DNA from: Deltaproteobacteria bacterium | GTDB taxonomy: Bacteria > Desulfobacterota > DSM-4660 > Desulfatiglandales > Desulfatiglandaceae | DNA: 18,362 nucleotides | Assembly: GCA_019307165.1 (NCBI GenBank) | Contig: JAFDKD010000066.1 | Span: forward strand, 1 to 18,362 | Direction: 5' to 3' | In this document: positions 1 to 7,360 of the stretch, piece after piece | How the letters are laid out: every line of letters begins with the position of its first letter | Numbering within the stretch: the stretch's first letter is position 1 | Position numbers and translations under genes: made by a program | The notes under the pieces: model-generated | What the model was told of the DNA's origin: nothing | The model's database searches: none | Seen by the model: only the letters and a program-made list of their open reading frames with translations

Positions 1-1178
1 ATTCGTTCCATCAGCCCCCGTTTATTGGCCCGCATCTCCACATCTTCAGGCTCCCCGGTAAGTTCCACCTGCTTGCGGAGATACGTGGGGTTTTCCAGGT
101 CGCCATCCACCTTTCTCACGTCCCAGTTTTCCTCGATTTCATCGGGCGTTACGTCCCGGACATTGGCATTGTCCAGCGAAAAAACGTTCTTGTGCTTCGT
201 CGCGCGGCAATCCGCTTCGTCATCGATTCCCGTGGCAATGACCGTCACCTGTATCTCGTCTTCAAGGCCCTCGTCAAATACCACGCCCCAGAAAATTTCG
301 GCGTCGTCGTTGACTTCCTTCCCTATAAAATTGGATGCCTCATCGATCTCATCCATGGTCATATCGGGATGTCCGGTGATGTTCATGAGCAGCCCCTTTG
401 CACCTTCTATGGAAATGCCTTCCAACAGCGGGCTGTTGATAGCCGTCTGGGCGGCTTCGATGGCCCGGTTATCGCCGCAGGCGTTTCCCGATCCCATGAT
501 AGCGGTGCCCATGTGGCCCATGACCGTTCTCACATCCGCGAAATCCAGGTTGATGAACCCGCTGCTCATGATAAGATCGGAAATGCCGCGAACGGCCTGG
601 AGCAGCACATCGTCCGCTTTGGCCACCAGGTCCCTGAAGGTGGTGTTTCTGCCGCCTAGACTCTTGAGACGCTCATTGGGGATCACGATCAGTGTGTCCA
701 CTTCATTCCGCAGGGCCTCAATTCCCTCCATGGCACGGGCCATACGTTTTCCCCTTTCAAAAACAAACGGTTTGGTCACCACGCCGACCGTAAGCGCACC
801 GCTCTCCCTGCTTTCTCGCGCAATCGTCGGCGAGGCGCCGGTCCCGGTACCCCCCCCCATGCCCGCTGTAATGAAAATCATATCATAACCATCGACGATC
901 TCGCGGATATCCGCAATACTTTCCTCGGCCGATGCTCTGCCCACCTCAGGGTCCGCCCCCGCGCCCAGGCCCATGGTAACGGAGGGCCCCAGCCTGAGTT
1001 GCTGAGTGCATATGGAGCGTTCCAGGGCCTGGCAATCGGTATTGACCGCGGTAAAATCAACCCCCTTGAGCTTTGAATTGATCATGTTGTTGATGGCGTT
1101 GCCCCCGGCGCCGCCGACACCGATGACCTTTATTCTGGCGGCGTACCTCTCCTCTTGTTCCACAAACTCAAATTTCAT
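1..1178 (-). CDS. ftsZ: Cell division protein FtsZ (3' end outside window)
   Basis: Tubulin-like GTPase that polymerises into the Z ring at midcell. The frame is open from ATG at 1178 to the window edge, giving 392 complete residues and no stop. Visible are the N-terminal nucleotide-binding stretch (IKVIGVGGAGGNAINNMI, about residues 16-33), the tubulin signature GGGTGTG at 108-114, NERLKSLGGRNTTF, and the T7 synergy loop NLDFADVRTVM with the catalytic Asp at about 212. The globular core ends near 318. A short linker of about 41 residues follows, then a C-terminal conserved peptide resembling DLENPTYLRKQ (360-370) that would bind FtsA. At least 22 more residues follow this peptide, which is unusual. 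The start is supported by a strong Shine-Dalgarno sequence. ftsA ends 111 nt upstream. The identity is certain; only the end is missing. Confidence 0.97.
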   Translation of the reverse strand, partial: MKFEFVEQEERYAARIKVIGVGGAGGNAINNMINSKLKGVDFTAVNTDCQALERSICTQQLRLGPSVTMGLGAGADPEVGRASAEESIADIREIVDGYDMIFITAGMGGGTGTGASPTIARESRESGALTVGVVTKPFVFERGKRMARAMEGIEALRNEVDTLIVIPNERLKSLGGRNTTFRDLVAKADDVLLQAVRGISDLIMSSGFINLDFADVRTVMGHMGTAIMGSGNACGDNRAIEAAQTAINSPLLEGISIEGAKGLLMNITGHPDMTMDEIDEASNFIGKEVNDDAEIFWGVVFDEGLEDEIQVTVIATGIDDEADCRATKHKNVFSLDNANVRDVTPDEIEENWDVRKVDGDLENPTYLRKQVELTGEPEDVEMRANKRGLMER

Positions 1179-1183
1179 ATCGT

Positions 1184-1192
1184 CCCTCCTTT
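1184..1192 (-). promoter_or_regulatory. Strong ribosome binding site of ftsZ
   Basis: Read on the minus strand, AAAGGAGGG lies five bases before the ftsZ ATG at 1178. It is the closest match to the anti-Shine-Dalgarno consensus in the window and fixes the start. ftsZ is also not overlapped by ftsA, unlike the ftsQ-ftsA pair. This fits independent, high-level translation of FtsZ, the most abundant divisome protein. Confidence 0.8.
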
Positions 1193-1289
1193 GACTGGCA
1201 TTTGACAGGCCCGATGCCCGCCACAGCAACCGTTCGAAAGGTTCCTGAAACCTCCCGCGGCCGCATGCGAGCAGGCAACGCCCGCCGTT

Positions 1290-2516
1290 TTAAACGACAT
1301 CCCCAAACCATTTCTTCATCCTGCTCATTACCCGGTTAAAAATGTTGGTGTCTCGAATCCTGAATCGTTTCTTGTCCTTTTTGCTCGACTTTGCGCCATA
1401 CAGGACCAAGCCCACGGCCGTCGCGTACATGGGTTTGTTGACCACCTCCACCAGGCCGCTGATGCCTTTGGGATACCCGACACGGGACGGCGAGGTGAAT
1501 ATCTGCTCAACCATTTCGGGGATTCCGGGCAGTTCGGCCGAACCGCCCGTAACCACCACGCCGGAAGTGATCAATGACTCATTCCCGGAACGCACCAGTT
1601 CTCCGTAGATCAAGGAAAAAATCTCCTCCAGCCTCGGCTCCAGGATCTCTCCGAGGATCTGCCGCGACAGGACCCTGGGTTTTCTCCCCCCCACGCCCGG
1701 CACTTCAATGGTCTCGTCCCTGCCGATCATGGACGTAAGCCCGCACCCGTACTTTATCTTTATTTTTTCCGCGTCCAGTTTCGGCGTCCTGAGCCCAACG
1801 GCAATGTCATAGGGAAGGTTGTTTCCCCCGAGACCCAGTACCGACGTGTGTTTGATGGCGCCTTTGGAAAATATGGCCATATCGGTCGTCCCGCCGCCGA
1901 AATCGATCAGGGCCACGCCGAGATTCCGCTCCTCTTTGGTGATGACCGCCTCGCTGGATGCGATGGACTCCAAAATAATGTCGTAGACATCGAGACCCGC
2001 CCGGTTGGCGCACTTGATGATGTTTTGGGCCGACGTTACCGCCCCCGTCACGATATGGACCTTCGCCTCCAGCCGGACCCCCGACATGCCCAGAGGATCG
2101 AGGATGCCGTCCTGATCGTCGACGATGAATTCCTGAACCAGGGTGTGGATCATCTCCCGGTCCATGGGAATGGCTACGGCACTGGCCGCTTCGATGATCC
2201 GGTCGATATCCTTCTTGGTAACCTCCCTTTCTTTGAGCGCGATGACCCCGTGGCTGTTGAAACCTTTGACATGTCCCCCGGCGATGCCGGCATAAACCGA
2301 ACTGATTTCGCACCCGGCCATGGTTTCCGCTTCCTCAACGGCCTCTTTGATGGAATTGACGGTGTCGTTGATGTTGATGACCACGCCTTTCCGGAGACCT
2401 TCCGAGGGATGACTCCCCATGCCGATAATTTCCACGCCGTCAGATCGGACGTCCGCCACCACCGCGCAAATCTTGGTCGTTCCGATGTCCAGGCCGACAA
2501 TAATGGTTTCAGCCAT
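1290..2516 (-). CDS. ftsA: Cell division protein FtsA
   Basis: Actin-like ATPase that anchors FtsZ filaments to the inner membrane and recruits later divisome proteins. The product has 408 residues, close to the usual 410-420. Visible are the phosphate-1 motif (VGLDIGTTKICAVVAD, 7-22), a 1C (SHS2) domain between about 83 and 160, the phosphate-2 motif LIDFGGGTTD (203-212) and the adenosine motif VVTGGSAELPGIPE (about 321-334). The last 17 residues (FNRVMSRMKKWFGDVV) form a basic amphipathic helix, the membrane-targeting sequence of the family, so the protein looks intact. The ATG at 2516 overlaps the end of ftsQ by 8 bases, and the GAGAGGAA just before it can serve as ribosome binding site, so translation is probably coupled to ftsQ. 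ftsZ follows after 111 bases. Confidence 0.97.
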   Translation of the reverse strand: MAETIIVGLDIGTTKICAVVADVRSDGVEIIGMGSHPSEGLRKGVVININDTVNSIKEAVEEAETMAGCEISSVYAGIAGGHVKGFNSHGVIALKEREVTKKDIDRIIEAASAVAIPMDREMIHTLVQEFIVDDQDGILDPLGMSGVRLEAKVHIVTGAVTSAQNIIKCANRAGLDVYDIILESIASSEAVITKEERNLGVALIDFGGGTTDMAIFSKGAIKHTSVLGLGGNNLPYDIAVGLRTPKLDAEKIKIKYGCGLTSMIGRDETIEVPGVGGRKPRVLSRQILGEILEPRLEEIFSLIYGELVRSGNESLITSGVVVTGGSAELPGIPEMVEQIFTSPSRVGYPKGISGLVEVVNKPMYATAVGLVLYGAKSSKKDKKRFRIRDTNIFNRVMSRMKKWFGDVV

Positions 2517-3336
2517 TTCCTCTCACCTTTCTTTTTCCGGAAAACGATCCATTATTAAAGGAGACCACCGCGCCATCCTCGTAGTCCAGGTCGATGCCGG
2601 TTACGTGCCGGATGCGCCCGGTGCGATTCAGGTGCTCCGCGACCTTTTTAAGGCCCGCAATCTTGTCCCTCAGTTCGCCGTCGGAAAACCTGATTTCAGC
2701 GGGCAGGTGGCCGAAATAGAGGGAAACGCCATTCTTTCCCCTGAGGTGTACCTCGGAAACCCGTTCCCGGGACCAGAGCCCCTTTTCCCCTTCCAGGCTT
2801 CGGAGCACCCGGGCCGCCAGCCGCAGTTGATTCTCCCGTTCCCACCCCTTGCCGCTCACGCCCGTGACCACGGGCAGGTCGATATTGTCCGATTTTCCCA
2901 ATTCCTTGAACATTTCCCCATGGTGGTTCATGTAATGAAGTTTGTCCGCGAGCACCAGGGCCCAGGGGTCTTGCTGTTCCGCGGTGACAATGAGGGTATG
3001 GGGGAACCGCCGTTCGAGATTCACCGATCGAACCCACGGGTGCTTCTCCATCTTCGTTTTCAGCGTCCTCAGGCTGAGGGAAACGAGGCTGATGTCGGAA
3101 CTCAAGCCGCACAGGTCAACCAACTCGTGCATGATGTGCGCATCCACCCCCGCGATCTCCACACGTTGAAGCTTGAGATAGGGCGTTGTGGCCACGAATT
3201 GGTAGAGGGATACGAAAATCAGGCTGATGACACCAAAAACACCCAGCACCAGAAAGCCCTTGAGGATTCCCGAGCCGATGCGGCGCGCCTTTTTCAGAAC
3301 GCCGCCACGGGCCTTTTTCCCCTTGCGTTTGCTCAA
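2509..3336 (-). CDS. ftsQ: Cell division protein FtsQ/DivIB (POTRA domain)
   Basis: Bitopic inner-membrane divisome protein that bridges cytoplasmic and periplasmic division factors, usually with FtsL and FtsB. It has a basic cytoplasmic tail, one membrane span (about residues 24-44), then a periplasmic POTRA domain starting at YLKLQRVEIAGV, with HPWVRSVNLERRFPHTLIV near its end, and a beta domain. I prefer the TTG start at 3336 (275 residues) because GGAAAGGA lies six bases before it; the same sequence precedes ftsL and ftsW. A GTG at 3363 in the same frame would add nine residues (284), but it sits inside a CTGACAC heptamer array and is probably not coding. The gene lies 94-121 bases after murB and overlaps ftsA by 8 bases. 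No ddl gene separates it from murB. Confidence 0.93.
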   Translation of the reverse strand: MSKRKGKKARGGVLKKARRIGSGILKGFLVLGVFGVISLIFVSLYQFVATTPYLKLQRVEIAGVDAHIMHELVDLCGLSSDISLVSLSLRTLKTKMEKHPWVRSVNLERRFPHTLIVTAEQQDPWALVLADKLHYMNHHGEMFKELGKSDNIDLPVVTGVSGKGWERENQLRLAARVLRSLEGEKGLWSRERVSEVHLRGKNGVSLYFGHLPAEIRFSDGELRDKIAGLKKVAEHLNRTGRIRHVTGIDLDYEDGAVVSFNNGSFSGKRKVRGNG

Positions 3337-3349
3337 AACAAATCCTTTC

Positions 3350-3370
3350 CTGACACCTGACACCCGACAC
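3350..3370. repeat. CTGACAC heptamer array (3 units)
   Basis: Three contiguous seven-base units on the plus strand (CTGACAC, CTGACAC, CCGACAC) sit at the 5' edge of ftsQ. The array covers the alternative GTG start at 3363 and touches the Shine-Dalgarno sequence used by the TTG start at 3336. It is one of several unrelated heptamer families in the gaps of this cluster. Confidence 0.75.
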
Positions 3371-3409
3371 CTAATGGGCGCATCACTTACAGGACTTGGT
3401 CATTGCATG

Positions 3410-3424
3410 GCCCCCTATGGGGGC
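3410..3424 (-). other. Short perfect GC hairpin in the murB-ftsQ gap
   Basis: GCCCCC and GGGGGC form a six-base-pair stem with a three-base loop. On the minus (transcribed) strand no T-run follows, so it does not look like an intrinsic terminator. It could be an mRNA processing or stability element between murB and ftsQ. No function can be assigned from sequence. Confidence 0.4.
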
Positions 3425-3434
3425 GGCCTAAAAG

Positions 3435-3453
3435 CCGGGCACTATGGACCCGG
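3435..3453 (-). terminator. Possible weak stem-loop after murB
   Basis: Directly after the murB stop, the minus strand reads CCGGG, a nine-base loop, CCCGG and then CTTTTAGG. The stem has five GC pairs and the T-tract only four bases, so it is at best an attenuating terminator. ftsQ, ftsA and ftsZ lie downstream on the same strand with no clear promoter in between, which argues against efficient termination here. Confidence 0.25.
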
Positions 3454-3457
3454 ATCT

Positions 3458-4369
3458 TTATTTCCCCACCACCCTGATTTCCGGCTCAAGCGTAATGCCC
3501 GTTTTCCGCTTTACCGTGTCCCTGGCCAGGCGGAGAAGCGCCAGGACATCGCCGGCCCTTGCGCCCCCCGCATTGACGATGTAATTCGCATGCGCGGGAG
3601 ATATCATGGCCCCGCCGATCCGCCGGCCTTTGAGCCCGACGCTTTCGATCAGTCTGCCCGCGTAATCGTTGGGCGGGTTCTTGAAGACCGAACCGGCGCT
3701 TGGCCGGGTCACGGGCTGTGCCTGTTTGCGTTGTTTCAGATGAGAACCGATCCGCGACGCCACCGCATCCCCACTGTCCGCCTGCACGCCCAGAAGCGCT
3801 CCCGCGATGGTCATGCCCGGCTCCAGCCGCAGATGCCGATATGAAAACGACAGTTGGGCGCGGCCCCTGACGTCTAATTGTCCGCTTCCCGTAACGAGCC
3901 GGACCTCCAGCACCCTGTCCCCGATCTGACTCCCAAAGGCCCCCGCATTCATGGCCACGGCGCCGCCGACCGATCCGGGAATGCCGGCCAGGAACTCGAG
4001 ACCGGCCAGACCCAGGCGCCGGCAATGTGCAAGCAGGTCGGCCAGGCCGAGCCCGGCCTCCACGGACAGGGCCTTTTCTCCGGCCGGCCCTTCTTTTTGT
4101 TCGATCCCGGCCCCCATGACAAGGACGACGAGGCCGTCAAGACCGTCGTCGGTCACCAGCAGATTGCTTCCCCTGCCCACAGGCAGGAGGGGAATGGCTT
4201 CGGCGTCGGCGAAAGCGGCAATCCGCTGAAGCGCCTGCACATCGCCGGCTTCAACAAGTGCTTCCACCTCGCCGCCCACGTTCATGGTGGTGAACGGCGC
4301 CATGGGACACCCGAACCGGACTTTCCCATTTGTAAGCCTCATCAGTTCTGATTTTTGCCGATCATCCAT
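3458..4369 (-). CDS. murB: UDP-N-acetylenolpyruvoylglucosamine reductase MurB (type II)
   Basis: FAD enzyme that reduces UDP-GlcNAc-enolpyruvate to UDP-MurNAc with NADPH in the cytoplasm, the step before MurC. At 303 residues it fits the shorter type II class. The FAD-binding part contains NVGGEVEALVE (30-40), LLPVGRGSNLL (61-71) and LEFLAGIPGSVGGAVAMNAG (124-143). The substrate domain has YRHL (177-180), PSAGSVFKNP with the proton-donor serine at about 227, GLKGRRIGGA and the C-terminal LEPEIRVVG with the catalytic Glu at about 297. All key residues are present. The ATG at 4369 lies three bases from a tandem GGTTCAR array, and no Shine-Dalgarno sequence is visible before it. The in-frame ATG at 4342 has none either. 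Its separation from murC by 477 bases of repeats means expression may depend on read-through or an unseen promoter. Confidence 0.96.
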   Translation of the reverse strand: MDDRQKSELMRLTNGKVRFGCPMAPFTTMNVGGEVEALVEAGDVQALQRIAAFADAEAIPLLPVGRGSNLLVTDDGLDGLVVLVMGAGIEQKEGPAGEKALSVEAGLGLADLLAHCRRLGLAGLEFLAGIPGSVGGAVAMNAGAFGSQIGDRVLEVRLVTGSGQLDVRGRAQLSFSYRHLRLEPGMTIAGALLGVQADSGDAVASRIGSHLKQRKQAQPVTRPSAGSVFKNPPNDYAGRLIESVGLKGRRIGGAMISPAHANYIVNAGGARAGDVLALLRLARDTVKRKTGITLEPEIRVVGK

Positions 4370-4372
4370 TAT

Positions 4373-4571
4373 AAGGTTCAGGGTTCCGGGTTCAAAGGTT
4401 CAGGGTTCAAGGTTCAGAGGTTCAGGGTTCAAGGTTCAAAGGTTCAGAGGTTCAAGGTTCAAAGGTTCAGAGGTTCAAAGGTTCAAGGGTTCAGAGGTTC
4501 AAAGGTTCAAGGTTCAGGGTTCAGAGGTTCAAGGTTCAGGGTTCAGAGGTTCAAGGTTCAGAGGTTCAAGG
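4373..4571. repeat. GGTTCAR tandem array, about 25 copies
   Basis: GGTTCA occurs about 25 times in 199 bases, spaced seven or eight bases apart, with the extra positions almost always A or G (plus strand). One unit is degenerate (GGGTTCC). There are no unique spacers, so it is not CRISPR. The array abuts the murB start codon on one side. Frames across it translate into monotonous peptides such as FKVQGSGF and are not genes. Confidence 0.92.
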
Positions 4572-4580
4572 ATATGGTGT

Positions 4581-4643
4581 CTTCTGATCTCCGCCCTCTG
4601 TCCTCCGTCTTCTGCTCTCCGCTCTCTGCCCTCCGCCCCTTGC
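4581..4643. repeat. CTCYGYC heptamer array, nine units
   Basis: Nine in-phase seven-base pyrimidine-rich units on the plus strand, for example CTTCTGA, TCTCCGC, CCTCTGT, CCTCCGT and CTTCTGC. The same unit family returns at 4725-4857 in another phase, about 80 bases away. Confidence 0.8.
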
Positions 4644-4645
4644 CG

Positions 4646-4672
4646 CGGCGTAGCTGCCCTTTAGCGAAGCCG
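4646..4672. repeat. Imperfect hairpin between heptamer arrays
   Basis: CGGC, GTA, GCT, a seven-base loop, AGC, GAA, GCCG: two matched stem segments of four and three pairs separated by a mismatched triplet. It resembles a small REP-type palindrome. It is the only part of the murC-murB gap, apart from short joins, not made of tandem units. Confidence 0.4.
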
Positions 4673-4682
4673 GGTCCGTCCC

Positions 4683-4710
4683 TTCGACATTCGATATTCG
4701 ATATTCTCTT
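4683..4710. repeat. TTCGATA heptamer array
   Basis: Three good seven-base units (TTCGACA, TTCGATA, TTCGATA) and a decayed fourth (TTCTCTT). This is a third unrelated heptamer family within the same murC-murB gap. Confidence 0.65.
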
Positions 4711-4724
4711 TTCCCCCGCCCTTA

Positions 4725-4857
4725 CATCTCTCGTCTCTAGACTTCCATCCCTATTCTGTCCTCTGTCTTCCGTCTTCTGCTCTCTGTCCTCTGCCCTCCG
4801 ACCTCTGTCTTCTGCTCTCCGCCCTCCGTCCTCCGCCTTCCGAACTCTACTCTCCCA
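4725..4857. repeat. CTCYGYC heptamer array running into the murC 3' end, 19 units
   Basis: Nineteen consecutive seven-base units keep one phase from CATCTCT at 4725 to TCTCCCA at 4857, including CCTCTGT, CTTCCGT, CTTCTGC, CCTCCGT and CCTCCGC. The first units are the most diverged. The last two cover the murC stop codon (TAG at 4849-4847) and its final codons. The phase is not shared with the related array at 4581-4643. Confidence 0.85.
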
Positions 4858-6229
4858 GCCTTTCCAGAAGACGACTCCCCGCCGTGTGGACATCCCCAGC
4901 GCCCAGGGTCATCACCAGGTCCCCCTCCCGCACGGTGGAGAGCAGGGTGCTTACGGCCTCGTCCAACCCCCGGGTGAACACGACCTCCTTGTGCCCGTGC
5001 TCCTTGATGCCGTGGGCCAGCCGCTCCCCGCTCACCCCTTCCAGCGGGGATTCGCCGGCCGGGTAGACGGGCGTGACGAGCAGGATGTCCGCGTCATTGA
5101 AGCTGATGACAAACCGGTCGAACAGGCCTTTCGTCCGGGTGTAACGGTGGGGTTGGAAAAGCACCACCAGCCGCCGGTCGTCCCAGGTCTCTTTTGCGGC
5201 CTTGAGCGTGGCCATGATCTCGGTGGGGTGGTGGCCGTAATCGTCCATCACGAGCACACCGCCCGCCTCTCCCTTTCTTTCTAATCGTCTCGCCAGCCCT
5301 CCCAGTTCCCCGAGGCCTTCCTTGATCACCGGAATGTCCAGATCCAGTTCGATCCCCACGGCCATTGCCGCCAGGGCGTTGGCCACATTGTGCTCGCCGG
5401 GCATCCCCACAGAAAATTCCCCCAGGGAGCGACCCCCGTAGGCGGCCTCGAAACGAACGCCGGTGCGGCTTTTTTTCAGGTTCATGCCGACAAGGTCCGC
5501 TTGAGGATTCATGCCGTAGGTGATGTAACGTTTCTTGAGACGGGGAATAATTCCCTGAATCTCTTCATTGTCCAGGCACAGAATGGCGGTCCCGTAAAAA
5601 GGGACCTTGTTGATAAAGGTGACAAAGGCCTCCCTTACGGCCGCCATGTCCCGGTAATGATCCATATGTTCGCGGTCGATGTTGGTCACCACCACGATGG
5701 TCGGCGTCAAGGCCAGGAATGAGCCGTCACTTTCGTCCGCTTCCGCTACCAGGACCTCCCCCTGCCCCAACTTGGCATTGGAGCCCCCCCATATATCGAG
5801 GCGGCCGCCGATCACCACGGTGGGGTCCAGCCGGCCGCGGGTGAGGATGGAGGCCACCATGGAGGTCGTGCTGGTTTTCCCGTGGGCCCCGGCAATGGCC
5901 ACGCCGAATTTGAGCCGCATCAGTTCGGCCAGCATTTCGGCCCTCGGGATCACGGGGACCGATTTTTCCTTGGCGGCAGCCACCTCGGGGTTTTCAACCG
6001 GCACCGCGGAGGAATAAACCACCACGTCGGCCCCTTCCACATTCGCCGCCCCATGGCCCTTGAAAATGCGGGCGCCGAGGGCCGCCAGGCGGTCCGTCAC
6101 GGCCGAGTCTTTCAGATCGGACCCGCTGACCTGGTATCCCAGATTGATCAGAAGCTCCGCAATGCCGCTCATGCCGATGCCGCCGATTCCCACGAAGTGG
6201 ATGTGTTTGGTCTTGCCGAACGTGTCCAT
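4847..6229 (-). CDS. murC: UDP-N-acetylmuramate--L-alanine ligase MurC
   Basis: ATP-dependent cytoplasmic ligase that adds L-alanine to UDP-MurNAc, the first step of the stem peptide. The product has 460 residues; family members are about 450-490. The N-terminal UDP-binding domain shows HFVGIGGIGMSGIAEL (11-26). The central ATPase has the P-loop GAHGKTSTTS (114-123), VAEADESDGSF and TNIDREHMDHY. The C-terminal domain has DDYGHHPTEI, LFQPHRYTRT and GAGDVHTAGSRLLERLGE. Its ATG shares one base with the murG stop (TAATG), so the two are translationally coupled. A pyrimidine heptamer array covers its last codons and stop, but the protein end looks normal. Confidence 0.97.
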   Translation of the reverse strand: MDTFGKTKHIHFVGIGGIGMSGIAELLINLGYQVSGSDLKDSAVTDRLAALGARIFKGHGAANVEGADVVVYSSAVPVENPEVAAAKEKSVPVIPRAEMLAELMRLKFGVAIAGAHGKTSTTSMVASILTRGRLDPTVVIGGRLDIWGGSNAKLGQGEVLVAEADESDGSFLALTPTIVVVTNIDREHMDHYRDMAAVREAFVTFINKVPFYGTAILCLDNEEIQGIIPRLKKRYITYGMNPQADLVGMNLKKSRTGVRFEAAYGGRSLGEFSVGMPGEHNVANALAAMAVGIELDLDIPVIKEGLGELGGLARRLERKGEAGGVLVMDDYGHHPTEIMATLKAAKETWDDRRLVVLFQPHRYTRTKGLFDRFVISFNDADILLVTPVYPAGESPLEGVSGERLAHGIKEHGHKEVVFTRGLDEAVSTLLSTVREGDLVMTLGAGDVHTAGSRLLERLGE

Positions 6230-7353
6230 TACCCGACCATTTCAAGGATGTGGTCAACGATGGTCGAAGCCGCCTCGGGCCGCCCCGCGGCCCCGGCCCT
6301 GCGGCCCATTTCCGCCAGGGCCGCCGCATCGTTCATGTACTTCAGCAGGACGCGGGCCAAAACCGCGCCGTCCAGGTCTTTCTGGTGAATCATTTCCGCC
6401 CCGCCCCCTCGAACCAGGCTCATGGCGTTGATTTCCTGGTGCCTGTTTGCGGCGTAGGGGTAAGGCACCAGTATGGAAGGCTTGCCCAGGGCCGCCAGTT
6501 CGAATATGGTGGTGGCGCCGGCCCGGCTCACCACGAGATCGGCCGCATGGTACGCGGACGCCATGTCCTGAATAAAGGGGACCACGTCTGCGTCCAGGCC
6601 TTCGTCCCTGTAAACCGCGGCCACACGATCGAAATCCGCATCTCCCGTCTGATGGATCACCGCGGGACGTCGTCCCGCCATCTCGGGAAGCGTCAGCGCC
6701 GCCGTGACCGCCTCGTTAACCGCCCTGGCCCCCAGGCTTCCGCCGAGGACCAGGAGCGTAAATCCCCCGTGTCCGGACGATTTCGTCCGGGAAGGTTCCA
6801 GTATTTCTTCGCGCACCGGATTTCCGGTCCACACAAGCTCGCCCGACTTGAAGTGCTCCCGGCTTTCCTCGAAGGAGATAAACACCCGGTCCACGACCCG
6901 GCAGAGCATCCGGTTGGCCAGCCCCGGATAGGAGTTCTGTTCGTGTATGGCCGTCGGCGTCCCCAGGAGGCGCGCCGCAAGGCAAACGGGCGCCGACGCA
7001 TAACTGCCCATGCCCATGACCAGGTCGGGCGAAAAGGCCCGGATCATCCCGGCGCTTTGCCATATGCCGCCGGGCAGCTTCGACAGGGCCGAAAGGCCCC
7101 CTTTCCAGCCCCGGCCCTTGATCCCTTCCACGTCCACGGAGAGGGTCTCATAGCCGTAACGCCCCGGTATCTCCGAATCCATTTTTCTGCGTCCCACCAC
7201 GAATCGTATCTCAACGCCTTCCAGCCGGGCCTCCAACGCTTTTGCAATGGCGATCCCGGGAAAAAGATGCCCCCCCGTGCCCCCTGCGGCAATGATGAAA
7301 CGCCGCCCTTTTTCCGCTTTCCTCCCTTTCCCCGCATGGTTCCCGTCGCCCAT
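6229..7353 (-). CDS. murG: Lipid II synthase MurG (GT28 glycosyltransferase)
   Basis: Peripheral inner-membrane enzyme that transfers GlcNAc from UDP-GlcNAc to lipid I, making lipid II. The 374 residues include the N-terminal glycine-rich loop GGTGGHLFPG (24-33), MGMGSYASAP (113-122), HEQNSYPGLANR, the inter-domain LVLGGSLGAR (201-210) and the UDP-GlcNAc site SRAGATTIFELAALGKPSIL (276-295), followed by PYPYAANRHQEINA. A basic N-terminal tail of about 18 residues precedes the first strand. The ATG at 7353 is the only plausible start; it lies seven bases after the ftsW stop, with GAGGAA about 14 bases upstream. The stop overlaps the murC start. Placement between ftsW and murC is the classic dcw order. 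Confidence 0.97.
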   Translation of the reverse strand: MGDGNHAGKGRKAEKGRRFIIAAGGTGGHLFPGIAIAKALEARLEGVEIRFVVGRRKMDSEIPGRYGYETLSVDVEGIKGRGWKGGLSALSKLPGGIWQSAGMIRAFSPDLVMGMGSYASAPVCLAARLLGTPTAIHEQNSYPGLANRMLCRVVDRVFISFEESREHFKSGELVWTGNPVREEILEPSRTKSSGHGGFTLLVLGGSLGARAVNEAVTAALTLPEMAGRRPAVIHQTGDADFDRVAAVYRDEGLDADVVPFIQDMASAYHAADLVVSRAGATTIFELAALGKPSILVPYPYAANRHQEINAMSLVRGGGAEMIHQKDLDGAVLARVLLKYMNDAAALAEMGRRAGAAGRPEAASTIVDHILEMVG

Positions 7354-7360
7354 GACGGAT

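Noticed and set aside
878..1060. 60-codon minus-strand frame inside ftsZ
   Set aside because: It is out of frame with ftsZ, whose conserved motifs read continuously through the same bases.
1238..1254. Small inverted repeat between ftsA and ftsZ
   Set aside because: A stem of about five pairs is expected by chance in GC-rich DNA, and no T-tract or operator feature supports a function.
2419..3360. 313-codon plus-strand frame opposite ftsQ and ftsA
   Set aside because: It is antisense to two clearly conserved genes, and its composition reflects codon bias of the other strand.
4373..4857. Possible CRISPR array between murC and murB
   Set aside because: The units are 7-8 bases long and directly adjacent, with no unique spacers and no cas genes nearby.
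4284..5284. Open frames across the GGTTCAR and CTCYGYC arrays on both strands
   Set aside because: Their translations are monotonous repeat peptides (FKVQGS or AEDRG patterns) with no ribosome binding site, and they partly overlap murC or murB in antisense.
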